Of a DNA stretch of 64,000 bases, positions 26,876 through 35,579 are shown piece after piece. This DNA comes from Rhizobiales bacterium IMCC20636 (lineage in GTDB: Bacteria; Pseudomonadota; Alphaproteobacteria; Rhizobiales; GCA-2746425). The stretch covers positions 3,069,001 to 3,133,000 of the forward strand of contig CP018226.1 of the NCBI GenBank assembly GCA_016865015.1, written 5' to 3'. The position numbers and the translations under genes are program-made. Under the pieces are notes generated by a model that ran no database searches, had not been told where the DNA came from, and saw nothing but the letters and a program-made list of their open reading frames with translations. The stretch's first letter is position 1. Each line of letters starts with the position of its first letter.

Positions 26876-28126
26876 ATGGCAGCACCAAGTGACAATCTGA
26901 AGATCAATGGCGACCGACTCTGGGACATGTTGATGGAGATGGCCAAAATCGGTCCCGGCATTGCTGGTGGCAACAATCGGCAGACGGTGACTGATGAAGA
27001 TGGTGAAGGCCGTATCCTGTTCCATAAATGGTGTATCGAAGCAGGCCTGACCATGGGTCTGGACCAGATGGGCAACATGTTCATGCGCCGGGAAGGTACG
27101 GACCCGGATGCGCTGCCGGTCTATGTCGGCTCGCATCTGGATACGCAGCCGACCGGTGGGAAATATGACGGCGTGCTGGGCGTGCTGGCCGGTCTGGAGA
27201 TCGTCCGCACCCTCAATGATCTGGATTTGAAAACCAAACATCCGATCGTGGTTACTAACTGGACAAATGAAGAAGGCACACGCTTTGCGCCCGCCATGCT
27301 GGCATCAGGCGTGTTTGCCGGGATGCACACCCAGGACTGGGCCTATGAGCGTACGGATGCAGAGGGAAAAACCTTCGGAGCAGAGCTGAAGCGCATAGGC
27401 TGGCGCGGTGAAGAAGAGGTCGGTGCCCGTAAAATGCACGCCTTTTTCGAGTTGCATATTGAACAGGGGCCCATTCTGGAAGCCGAAGGCAAGGATATCG
27501 GCGTTGTGACCCACGGTCAGGGCCTTTCCTGGACGCAGATCACAATCACAGGCAAAGACAGCCACACCGGTTCAACCCCGATGCCGATGCGCAAGAATGC
27601 CGGCCTTGGCATGGCGAAAGTCCTGCAATTGGTTGATGATATCGCCTGGTCGCACAAGCCCGATGCAGTGGGTGCGGCTGGCCATATTGATGTCTATCCA
27701 AACAGCCGCAATGTGATCCCCGGCAAGGTGGTATTCACCGTGGATTTGCGCTCACCTCAACTGGCTGTCATCGAAGATATGGAAGCGCGGCTGAAAGACG
27801 GCGCGCAGAAAATCTGCGATGAGATGGGTCTGGGGGTTGCGTTTGAGAAAGTCGGCGGGTTTGATCCGGTCACTTTTGACGAAACCTGCGTGAGCGCAGT
27901 GCGCAATGCCGCCGAGCGCCTTGGCTACAGCCACCGCGATCTGATTTCAGGCGCCGGTCACGATGCGTGCTGGATCAACAGCACGGCGCCAACAGCCATG
28001 GTAATGTGCCCGTGCGTTGACGGCCTGTCCCACAATGAAGCGGAAGAAATTTCGCCGGAATGGGCCAAAGCCGGAGCCGATGTATTGTTTCACGCCGTTG
28101 TCGAGACGGCAGAGATTGTTGAATAA
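26876..28126 (+). CDS. N-carbamoyl-amino-acid hydrolase (beta-ureidopropionase type)
   Basis: 416 residues of the M20/M28-like amidohydrolase group with allantoate amidohydrolase and N-carbamoyl-L-amino acid hydrolase (HyuC/AmaB). SHLDTQPTGGKYDGVLG has His87 and Asp98 as metal ligands; TNEEGTRFAPA gives the catalytic Glu pair; GAGHDACW is conserved late. Between the aminotransferase pair and dihydropyrimidinase it most likely hydrolyses N-carbamoyl-beta-alanine and N-carbamoyl-beta-aminoisobutyrate. It starts 30 bases after mmsA; an earlier in-frame start would overlap mmsA. Confidence 0.87.
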   Translation: MAAPSDNLKINGDRLWDMLMEMAKIGPGIAGGNNRQTVTDEDGEGRILFHKWCIEAGLTMGLDQMGNMFMRREGTDPDALPVYVGSHLDTQPTGGKYDGVLGVLAGLEIVRTLNDLDLKTKHPIVVTNWTNEEGTRFAPAMLASGVFAGMHTQDWAYERTDAEGKTFGAELKRIGWRGEEEVGARKMHAFFELHIEQGPILEAEGKDIGVVTHGQGLSWTQITITGKDSHTGSTPMPMRKNAGLGMAKVLQLVDDIAWSHKPDAVGAAGHIDVYPNSRNVIPGKVVFTVDLRSPQLAVIEDMEARLKDGAQKICDEMGLGVAFEKVGGFDPVTFDETCVSAVRNAAERLGYSHRDLISGAGHDACWINSTAPTAMVMCPCVDGLSHNEAEEISPEWAKAGADVLFHAVVETAEIVE

Positions 28127-28166
28127 ACGACACGACAGCCCGAAGACTGACTGAGGAGTTTTACCC

Positions 28167-29615
28167 ATGAGCAAAGTTATCAAAGGCGGAACAATTGTTG
28201 CCGCCGACCGGACCTACAAGGCTGACGTTCTGATTGATGGCGAAACCATCATTGCGGTTGGCAGCGATCTTGAGGGTGACGAAATCATTGATGCATCCGG
28301 CTGCTATCTGATGCCGGGCGGGATTGATCCGCATACCCATCTGGAAATGCCATTTATGGGCACACACTCCTCAGATGATTTTGACACAGGCACGGCAGCC
28401 GCTCTTGCTGGCGGAACAACAATGGTGGTGGATTTCTGTCTTCCGGACCCCTCCGGTGGTCTGATGGACCCCCTGCAACAATGGTATCAAAAAGCAGGCA
28501 AAGCCCGCACTGACTATTCGTTCCACATGGCGATTACCGGCTGGAGCGAACAAATTTTCAACGACATGCCGAAGGTCGTGGCCGAGGGCATCAACACGTT
28601 CAAACACTTCATGGCTTACAAGGGCGCATTGATGGTGGATGATGATGAGATGTTTGCCTCCTTCTCGCGCTGTGCCGAGATTGGTGCAATGCCATTGGTT
28701 CACGCAGAGAACGGTGATGTGGTTGCCCAAATCCAACAGCGACTTCTGGCAGAAGGCAATAATGGCCCGGAAGCCCATGGCTATTCCCGTCCGCCTGAAG
28801 TGGAAGGCGAAGCAGCCAACCGCGCCATCATGATTGCCGATCAGGCAGGCGTTCCGCTCTACATCGTCCACGTGTCCTGCGAGCAGGCCCATGAAGCCAT
28901 TCGCCGGGCGCGACAGAAAGGCATGCGGGTCTATGGCGAGCCATTGATCCAGCATCTGACTTTGGATGAAAGCGAATATTTGAATGAAGACTGGGATTAC
29001 GCGGCACGCCGTGTGATGTCACCACCGTTCCGCGACAAGCTGAATCAGGATGGCTTGTGGGCTGGGCTGGCCTCCGGCAGCCTGCAGGTGGTTGCCACTG
29101 ACCATTGTGCCTTCACAACCGAACAAAAGCGTTTTGGCGTTGGTGATTTCACCAAGATTCCAAATGGCACTGGCGGTCTGGAAGACAGAATGCCGATTCT
29201 CTGGACACGCGGCGTGCGCACTGGCCGACTGACGATGAATGAGTTTGTTGCCGTAACATCGACCAATATTGCACGCATTCTCAACATGTATCCCAAGAAG
29301 GGCGCGATCATGCCCGGCGCTGACGCCGACATTGTGGTCTGGGACCCTGAAGCGTCCAAAACCATTCAGGCCAGCACGCAGAAATCGGCTATTGATTACA
29401 ATGTGTTTGAAGGCTTTGAACTGACGGGTTTGCCGGTGATGACATTCAACCGGGGGGACTTGGTGTTCAAGGAAGGTGACGTAACTGGCGAAACCGGTCG
29501 CGGACGCTTCATCAAGCGTGAGGCCAATCCGCCGGTCAATCAGGCCCTGTCCACATGGAAAGAGCTGACAAATCCTCGCAAGGTGGTGCGCAGCGGCATT
29601 CCTGCCGGCGTTTGA
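28167..29615 (+). CDS. hydA: Dihydropyrimidinase (hydantoinase)
   Basis: 482 residues of the cyclic amidohydrolase superfamily. The metal site has PHTHLEM (His56, His58), the carboxylated Lys152 in HFMAYKGALM, later His in LVHAENGD and YIVHVSCEQA, and Asp in VVATDHCAF. It hydrolyses dihydrouracil and dihydrothymine to N-carbamoyl-beta-amino acids, the second step of the reductive pathway. GAGGAG lies nine bases before the ATG at 28167. Hydantoin hydrolysis is a shared side activity of the family. Confidence 0.92.
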   Translation: MSKVIKGGTIVAADRTYKADVLIDGETIIAVGSDLEGDEIIDASGCYLMPGGIDPHTHLEMPFMGTHSSDDFDTGTAAALAGGTTMVVDFCLPDPSGGLMDPLQQWYQKAGKARTDYSFHMAITGWSEQIFNDMPKVVAEGINTFKHFMAYKGALMVDDDEMFASFSRCAEIGAMPLVHAENGDVVAQIQQRLLAEGNNGPEAHGYSRPPEVEGEAANRAIMIADQAGVPLYIVHVSCEQAHEAIRRARQKGMRVYGEPLIQHLTLDESEYLNEDWDYAARRVMSPPFRDKLNQDGLWAGLASGSLQVVATDHCAFTTEQKRFGVGDFTKIPNGTGGLEDRMPILWTRGVRTGRLTMNEFVAVTSTNIARILNMYPKKGAIMPGADADIVVWDPEASKTIQASTQKSAIDYNVFEGFELTGLPVMTFNRGDLVFKEGDVTGETGRGRFIKREANPPVNQALSTWKELTNPRKVVRSGIPAGV

Positions 29616-29659
29616 CATGATAATTACCGGAGCTTGTGCCGAACAGATATGGTGTATGA

Positions 29660-30475
29660 ATGACTGAGCCTTCTTTGAAGGAACCCGATAGCAGCGAAAA
29701 ATCTGTGATTCAGATTGATGATCTGTCGCTGACATTTGAAACGAATGATGGCCCGGTGCATGCCCTGTCACATATCGATCTGTCGATTGCGGAAGGTGAG
29801 TTTGTCTCGCTGATCGGCCCGTCGGGCTGCGGCAAGACCACCCTGCTGCGCGTTATCGCTGATCTGGAACGTGCAACCGGGGGCACGATATCGGTCAATG
29901 GTGTCTCGCCAGAAGAGGCACGGTTGCACCGTGCCTATGGCTATGTGTTCCAGGCTGCAGCGCTGTATCCGTGGCGGACCATCGATCGCAATATTGCGCT
30001 GCCACTTGAAATCATGGGCCTTTCAAAGAAGGAACAGAACAGCCGGATTGCGAAAAATCTTGATCTGGTGAACCTGACAGGATTTGAGAAGAAGTTCCCC
30101 TGGCAATTGTCCGGCGGTATGCAGCAACGGGCTTCAATTGCGCGTGCGCTGGCTGTTGAACCGCATCTGCTTCTGATGGACGAGCCATTCGGTGCGCTGG
30201 ACGAGATTGTTCGGGATCATCTGAATGAACAACTGCTGAAGCTGTGGGCAAAGACGAACAAGACCGTGGTGTTTGTGACCCACTCGATCCCGGAAGCTGT
30301 GTTCCTCTCAAGCAAGATTGTGGTGATGTCTCCCCGGCCCGGACGTGTGCATGATGTGATTGATTGCGGGTTGCCGCGCGACCGCACGCTGGATGTTCGC
30401 GAAACACCGCAATTTCTGGAAATTGCGCACCGCGTCCGCGAAGGCTTGAAAGCGGGACATTCCTATGACGACTGA
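29660..30475 (+). CDS. ABC transporter ATP-binding protein, nitrate/sulfonate/taurine type
   Basis: 271 residues. Walker A GPSGCGKTT at 53-61, Q-loop YVFQAAALYP, signature LSGGMQQRASIARAL, Walker B LLMDEPFGALDE, and switch VTHSIPEAVFLS. This is the SsuB/TauB/ThiZ-type ATPase. It follows dihydropyrimidinase by 44 bases and overlaps the first permease gene by 11, forming an importer with the two permeases and binding protein downstream. The likely cargo is a pyrimidine or related cyclic ureide, from context only. Confidence 0.88.
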   Translation: MTEPSLKEPDSSEKSVIQIDDLSLTFETNDGPVHALSHIDLSIAEGEFVSLIGPSGCGKTTLLRVIADLERATGGTISVNGVSPEEARLHRAYGYVFQAAALYPWRTIDRNIALPLEIMGLSKKEQNSRIAKNLDLVNLTGFEKKFPWQLSGGMQQRASIARALAVEPHLLLMDEPFGALDEIVRDHLNEQLLKLWAKTNKTVVFVTHSIPEAVFLSSKIVVMSPRPGRVHDVIDCGLPRDRTLDVRETPQFLEIAHRVREGLKAGHSYDD

Positions 30476-31406
30476 TGCCATGGCGTCTCCCAGTTCCACA
30501 GTGCGCCCCGGATTACTCAGCCGGGCGCTCTCGGGAACTTTTCTGCCGGTGCTCGTGGTTGTCTTGGGGATCATCGCCATCTGGTACATTGCTGCCATCA
30601 GCATGAATTCCACCTTTCAACGCAGCCTTGATGCCCGTGCCGAGGCAACTCCCACGACGATTGAATTTATTGAATCGACATTGAATCAGGAAAGACCCGT
30701 CCTGCCCTCGCCGCATCAGGTGGCGGAAAATCTCTGGGACACGGTCTTCAATAAGAAGATCAGCTCCAAACGCAGTCTGGTCTATCATGCGGGTGTGACG
30801 CTGGCCCCTACTCTTCTGGGTTTTTTGATGGGAACAGCGCTGGGCATACTTCTGGCAACCATCATCGTTCATGTGCTGTCGATGGAAAAGAGCCTGATGC
30901 CATGGATCATCACGTCCCAGACAATTCCCATTCTGGCCATTGCACCGATGGTGATTCTGGTTCTGGACGCTGTTGGTATTCGCGGATTGCTGCCCAAGGC
31001 GCTGATTTCCATGTATTTGTCGTTCTTCCCGATCACCGTGGGTATGGTCAAGGGTTTGCGGTCTCCGGACAAAATGCATCTGGATTTGCTACGCACCTAT
31101 AATGCCAGTTCCTGGCAAACATTCTGGAAGCTGCGCTGGCCATCATCCCTGCCCTATCTCTTCACCAGCATGAAGGTGGCGATTGCCATATCACTGATTG
31201 GCGCCATTATCGCGGAACTGCCAACAGGCGCAGTCGCGGGCCTCGGTGCGCGCCTGCTTTCCGGATCTTATTACGGGCAGACCGTTCTGATCTGGTCTGC
31301 GCTTCTGATGGCTGCCTTTTGTGCGGCGATGCTGGTGGCACTTGTTGGCGTGGCGGACAAATGGGTCCGGCGGCGCATGGGTGAAAAAGTGGAGGCTGGC
31401 TCATGA
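30465..31406 (+). CDS. ABC transporter permease, first
   Basis: 313 residues. One N-terminal membrane segment (about 23-47), a loop of roughly 70 residues (48-115), then five or six membrane segments with the BPD_transp_1 EAA-type loop near YNASSWQTFWKLRWPSSLPY (a 20-residue stretch at about 210-229). Family: permeases of nitrate/sulfonate/taurine/thiamine-precursor importers. It overlaps the ATPase gene upstream and the second permease gene downstream by 4 bases (ATGA). Confidence 0.85.
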   Translation: MTTDAMASPSSTVRPGLLSRALSGTFLPVLVVVLGIIAIWYIAAISMNSTFQRSLDARAEATPTTIEFIESTLNQERPVLPSPHQVAENLWDTVFNKKISSKRSLVYHAGVTLAPTLLGFLMGTALGILLATIIVHVLSMEKSLMPWIITSQTIPILAIAPMVILVLDAVGIRGLLPKALISMYLSFFPITVGMVKGLRSPDKMHLDLLRTYNASSWQTFWKLRWPSSLPYLFTSMKVAIAISLIGAIIAELPTGAVAGLGARLLSGSYYGQTVLIWSALLMAAFCAAMLVALVGVADKWVRRRMGEKVEAGS

Positions 31407-32560
31407 GCGATATAACCGCCTCATCCAAAGCGCCTGGCCTGCCTGAAGAATGGCGCGAACCGCTGATCTGGCTGGCAATCCTGTGCACGATCACAGCTCT
31501 GTTTCTGCCTCTGGCATTCCTGGCCGGTGATGATGGAATTGCAAAGCCGCTGAGGTCTCCCTCAGGTCTGTGCGTGATGCTGATTGCCGGAGCGATCGCT
31601 TCCGTTCGTTTCCAGAGCTGGCTAGGCGATCTCCTGCTTTTTCTGTCATCCCATCTGACAGCTGGCATCCTGTTGTTCATGGTTCCCGCCTATAGCGGTG
31701 CTGCCGGATGGGGCTTCTGGTTGCTGCTGATCAGCAGTTGGTTGCTGGCCTGGCAATTGGTTTCGCGTTTATCGGCGCATCGTCTGGAAGGTCGGCTGCA
31801 GACGCTGCTTGATCTTGCAATTCCCATTATCTTTGGTCTCTGGCTGCTGCTGCTTTGGGAAATGGTAGTGGTGGGGGCTGGTGTGCCTTTTGTTCTGCTG
31901 CCACCCCCGAGCCAGATTGGTGCGCGCATTGCTGAATCCCTGCCGCTGCTGTGGGCTGATTTCCAGCAGACTTTTCTGCTGGGTGTCCTGCCCGGCTACG
32001 TGATTGGCTGCAGTGCCGGCTTTGTCGTGGCCGTCCTGGTAGATAAGGTTCCGTTTTTGCAACGCGGGCTCCTGCCGGTTGGCAATATGGCATCCGCCTT
32101 GCCGATTATCGGCGTTGCACCGATCATGGTGATGTGGTTCGGCTTTGGACCGGGGTCCAAAATCGCCGTTGTCGTGATCATGATCTTTTTCCCGATGCTG
32201 GTGAACACCGTGGCTGGTTTTGCCGCGGCCGGGAATATGGAAAAGGATTTGATGCGCACCTATGCTGCTTCTTACTGGCAAACGCTTTTGAAACTGCGTC
32301 TGCCAAATGCCATGCCTTTCATTTTCAACGCTTTGAAAATCAATTCAACGCTGGCACTGATTGGCGCAATTGTTGCTGAATTCTTCGGTTCTCCCACCGT
32401 GGGGATGGGTTTTCGCATCAGTACGGAGTTTGGCCGCTTGAATACAGATTTGGTCTGGGCCACCATTGCGGTAGCAGCTTTGGCCGGATCAACCTTCTAT
32501 GGTTTGATTGCGCTTATCGAGCGCAGGATTACCTTCTGGCATCCCTCGGCACGTGGCTGA
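31403..32560 (+). CDS. ABC transporter permease, second, with extended N-terminus
   Basis: 385 residues, about 120 longer than usual for the family. The first 135 residues hold four or so membrane segments not part of the permease core; the core (140-380) has the EAA-type loop at YAASYWQTLLKLRLPNAMPF. The two different permeases would form a heterodimer. The extra N-terminal segments could bind a partner or alter the channel. It starts in the ATGA overlap with the previous gene. Confidence 0.84.
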   Translation: MSDITASSKAPGLPEEWREPLIWLAILCTITALFLPLAFLAGDDGIAKPLRSPSGLCVMLIAGAIASVRFQSWLGDLLLFLSSHLTAGILLFMVPAYSGAAGWGFWLLLISSWLLAWQLVSRLSAHRLEGRLQTLLDLAIPIIFGLWLLLLWEMVVVGAGVPFVLLPPPSQIGARIAESLPLLWADFQQTFLLGVLPGYVIGCSAGFVVAVLVDKVPFLQRGLLPVGNMASALPIIGVAPIMVMWFGFGPGSKIAVVVIMIFFPMLVNTVAGFAAAGNMEKDLMRTYAASYWQTLLKLRLPNAMPFIFNALKINSTLALIGAIVAEFFGSPTVGMGFRISTEFGRLNTDLVWATIAVAALAGSTFYGLIALIERRITFWHPSARG

Positions 32561-32618
32561 AATATTGGGGTTTGAATACCAACAGCGCCACTTAGGCGCA
32601 TCTAACAAGGAGACAACA

Positions 32619-33623
32619 ATGAAGACACTTCTTAAAGGGGCCATGGCTCTTGGAGTTGCAACAGGCATGAGCCTTGCAGCGTCCGCCGGTTTTGCAGCCG
32701 ACCCTGTGACACTGCAATTGCAGTGGGTGACGCAGGCACAGTTTGCAGGCTACTACGTCGCACTGGAAAACGGCTATTATTCAGACTTGGATCTGGATGT
32801 AACCATCAAGCCAGGTGCACCCGATCTCTCTCCACCGCAGGTTCTGGCTGGCGGCGGCGCTGATGTGATGCTGAACTGGATGCCATCTGCTATGGCAGCG
32901 CGCGAACGTGGCGTGCCAGTTGTCAATATTGCACAACCTTTCAAACGCTCCGGTCTGATGCTGACCTGCCTGAAGGAAACCGGAATCACAAGCCCGGAAG
33001 ATTTCAAAGGCAAGACCATTGGTGTCTGGTTCTTCGGCAATGAATATCCGTTCCTGGCCTGGATGTCCCAGCTCGGCATTTCAACGGATGGCGGCCCTGA
33101 TGGCGTCACTGTTCTGAAACAGGGTTTCAATGTCGACCCGATCATCCAGAAACAGGCTGATTGTATTTCCACCATGACCTACAACGAATATGGTCAGGTG
33201 CTGGATGCAGGCATTTCGGAAGACGAACTGGTTGTCTTCAAATATGAAGACCAGGGCGTTTCCACTTTGGAAGACGGCATCTATGTGCTCGAAGACAACC
33301 TTGAAGACCCTGCCTTCGTTGACAAGATGGCACGGTTTGTATCCGCTTCCATGAAAGGTTGGGCATGGGCCGGAGAAAACCCGGACGCAGCAGCTGAGAT
33401 CGTTCTGGAATATGATGAGACCGGTGCACAAACCGAAAAACATCAAAAACGGATGATGGGCGAAATTGCCAAATTGCTGGGTGATGACGGCGGCAAGCTG
33501 GACCCTGCTGATTACCAGCGCACAATCGACACACTCCTGGCCGGTGGTTCTGACCCCGTGATTTCCAAGGAGCCAGTCGGTGGCTGGACACATGTTGTCA
33601 TCGACAAAGCCATGGCGATGTAA
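32619..33623 (+). CDS. ABC transporter binding protein, NMT1/THI5 type
   Basis: 334 residues. Signal peptide with cleavage near GFA-A (residues 25-27), then the NMT1/THI5-like fold: TLQLQWVTQAQFAGYYVALE early, GKTIGVWFFGNE in the middle. This fold binds pyrimidine-like ligands such as thiamine precursors, and also sulfonates and nitrate. Adjacent to a full pyrimidine-degradation operon, a pyrimidine or dihydropyrimidine is a reasonable cargo. AAGGAG precedes the ATG at 32619. A strong terminator follows. Confidence 0.88.
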   Translation: MKTLLKGAMALGVATGMSLAASAGFAADPVTLQLQWVTQAQFAGYYVALENGYYSDLDLDVTIKPGAPDLSPPQVLAGGGADVMLNWMPSAMAARERGVPVVNIAQPFKRSGLMLTCLKETGITSPEDFKGKTIGVWFFGNEYPFLAWMSQLGISTDGGPDGVTVLKQGFNVDPIIQKQADCISTMTYNEYGQVLDAGISEDELVVFKYEDQGVSTLEDGIYVLEDNLEDPAFVDKMARFVSASMKGWAWAGENPDAAAEIVLEYDETGAQTEKHQKRMMGEIAKLLGDDGGKLDPADYQRTIDTLLAGGSDPVISKEPVGGWTHVVIDKAMAM

Positions 33624-33647
33624 TTAATCAATTCATGACTGCGATTG

Positions 33648-33672
33648 GGGCGGCCTTCGGGTCGCCCTTTTT
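33648..33672 (+). terminator. Rho-independent terminator of the pyrimidine operon
   Basis: Eight-base stem (33648-33655 with 33660-33667, one G-T pair) with a TTCG tetraloop and a run of T from 33668. It lies 24 bases after the binding-protein stop codon. Confidence 0.9.
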
Positions 33673-33764
33673 CTTGGTAAGCGCAGGAAACCGAGCAATC
33701 TCTTTGCATCCACTCCCCTGATCCCCCATATAGTCGAAGTTCAGTTTTCAACGATTCCAGGAAC

Positions 33765-35579
33765 ATGATGGCCGCTCCTCTCCTAACACTGCAGAATGTT
33801 TTTCTTACCTTTGGTGGAACCCCGCTTCTTGAGGGGGCGGAGTTGCTCATTCATGAAGGCGAGCGGATTGCGCTGGTGGGCCGTAATGGCTCCGGTAAAT
33901 CCACGCTTCTGAAAATTGCTGCCGGTCTGGTGGAAGCCGACAAAGGCGAGCCGATCATGCAGTCGGGCACCACAACCCGCTATTTGCCACAGGAGCCTGA
34001 TCTATCGGGCTATGCAACCACGCTTGACTATGTGGAAGCAGGCCTGACCGAAGGTGACGAGAATTACCGGGCGCTGTATTTGCTGAATGAACTGGGACTT
34101 GATGGCACCGAGAATCCTGCAAACCTGTCTGGTGGTGAAGCCAGGCGCGCCGCGCTGGCACGCGCCATTGCGCCAGAACCGGACATTCTCTTTCTTGACG
34201 AGCCAACCAACCATCTGGACCTTCCGACCATTGAATGGCTTGAGCGCGAATTGCTGTCGATGCGCTCTGCCTTTGTCCTGATCAGTCATGACAGGGCCTT
34301 TCTGGAACGTCTCACAAGTGCCACCGTCTGGATCGATCGCGGCGTCACACGCCGGATCAATGAAGGCTTTGCCAGCTTTGAAGCCTGGCGCGACAAGGTT
34401 CTGGAAGAAGAAGATACCGAGCGCCACAAGCTGAACCGGAAAATCGTACGTGAAGAGCACTGGCTGCGCTATGGCGTGACAGCAAGGCGCAAACGCAACA
34501 TACGACGGCTTGATGGATTGCATGCCCTGCGTGACAAACGTCGCAATTTGCGCCAGCGCACAGGGTCGGTGGATATGCAAGCCGCCGAAGGGGAAACCTC
34601 CGGCAAGCGCGTTATTGAAGCTGTTGACCTGACAAAAGCCTATGATGGTCGCGTTGTCGTTTCTGATTTTTCCGTACGCATCAATCGTGGCGACCGTATC
34701 GGCATTGTCGGCCCGAATGGCGCTGGCAAGACCACGCTTGTAAAATTGCTGACCGGCCAGATGGAACCCGATAGTGGGTCGATCAAGCTCGGTGCCAATC
34801 TGCAAATGCTGACACTGGATCAAAAACGCGAGCAACTGGATGACACGCAGAGCCTGAAAGATGTGCTGACAGGCGGTCTTGGCGATATGTTGATGGTCGG
34901 CGATCAGCAACGTCATGTTGTCAGCTACATGAAGGATTTTCTGTTTACGCCTGAGCAGGCCGGAACCGCTGTCGGAAAATTGTCGGGCGGCGAACGCGCT
35001 CGGGCAATGCTGGCAAGGGCGCTGGCAAAACCATCCAACCTGCTGGTGCTGGATGAGCCAACGAATGATCTCGATCTGGATACGCTGGATCTTCTTCAGG
35101 AACTGATTGCTGACTATTCCGGAACTGTGATCCTGGTCAGCCATGATCGTGATTTTCTGGACCGCACAGTGACAAGCACGCTGACAAGCGATGGCGATGG
35201 GCACTGGCAGGATTATCCGGGCGGCTATTCCGATATGCTGACGCAACGCGGCAAGCAGCCGGGGAAACAGGGCAGCTCAAAATCAAAAAGCCGAAAAGCC
35301 AACAAATTGGCTGGCGTGCCAAAAAACAAACCCAAGCTCAGCTTCAAGCAGCAACATGCCTTGAAGACACTGCCTGGCGAGATTGAAGAGCTTGGTGTTA
35401 AAATCAGTGCGTTTGAGGCACTCATGGCGAATCCGGATCTGTTCACAAAAGAACCTGACAAGTTTACAAAAACCGCTAAAGACCTCGAAGCAGCTCAAGC
35501 AAAGCTCTCCAAAAAAGAAGAACAATGGCTGGAGCTTGAGATGCTGCGTGAGGAGATCGAAACGGGAGATGCTGCCTGA
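33765..35579 (+). CDS. uup: ABC-F ATPase Uup
   Basis: 604 residues with two ATPase domains. First Walker A GRNGSGKST near residue 40, second GPNGAGKTT near 317; signatures LSGGEARRAALARA and LSGGERARAMLARAL; Walker B ends DEPTNHLDLPT and DEPTNDLDLDT. A lysine-rich linker and a C-terminal coiled coil (about 530-600) mark the Uup subgroup, which acts on ribosomes or on replication intermediates. No membrane part. The downstream helicase gene overlaps by one base (TGATG). The start may be either of two adjacent ATGs. Confidence 0.88.
   Translation: MMAAPLLTLQNVFLTFGGTPLLEGAELLIHEGERIALVGRNGSGKSTLLKIAAGLVEADKGEPIMQSGTTTRYLPQEPDLSGYATTLDYVEAGLTEGDENYRALYLLNELGLDGTENPANLSGGEARRAALARAIAPEPDILFLDEPTNHLDLPTIEWLERELLSMRSAFVLISHDRAFLERLTSATVWIDRGVTRRINEGFASFEAWRDKVLEEEDTERHKLNRKIVREEHWLRYGVTARRKRNIRRLDGLHALRDKRRNLRQRTGSVDMQAAEGETSGKRVIEAVDLTKAYDGRVVVSDFSVRINRGDRIGIVGPNGAGKTTLVKLLTGQMEPDSGSIKLGANLQMLTLDQKREQLDDTQSLKDVLTGGLGDMLMVGDQQRHVVSYMKDFLFTPEQAGTAVGKLSGGERARAMLARALAKPSNLLVLDEPTNDLDLDTLDLLQELIADYSGTVILVSHDRDFLDRTVTSTLTSDGDGHWQDYPGGYSDMLTQRGKQPGKQGSSKSKSRKANKLAGVPKNKPKLSFKQQHALKTLPGEIEELGVKISAFEALMANPDLFTKEPDKFTKTAKDLEAAQAKLSKKEEQWLELEMLREEIETGDAA

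Noticed and set aside
34002-35246. 414-codon minus-strand frame opposite uup
   Set aside because: It lies wholly opposite a well-conserved ABC-F gene and encodes no recognisable protein.
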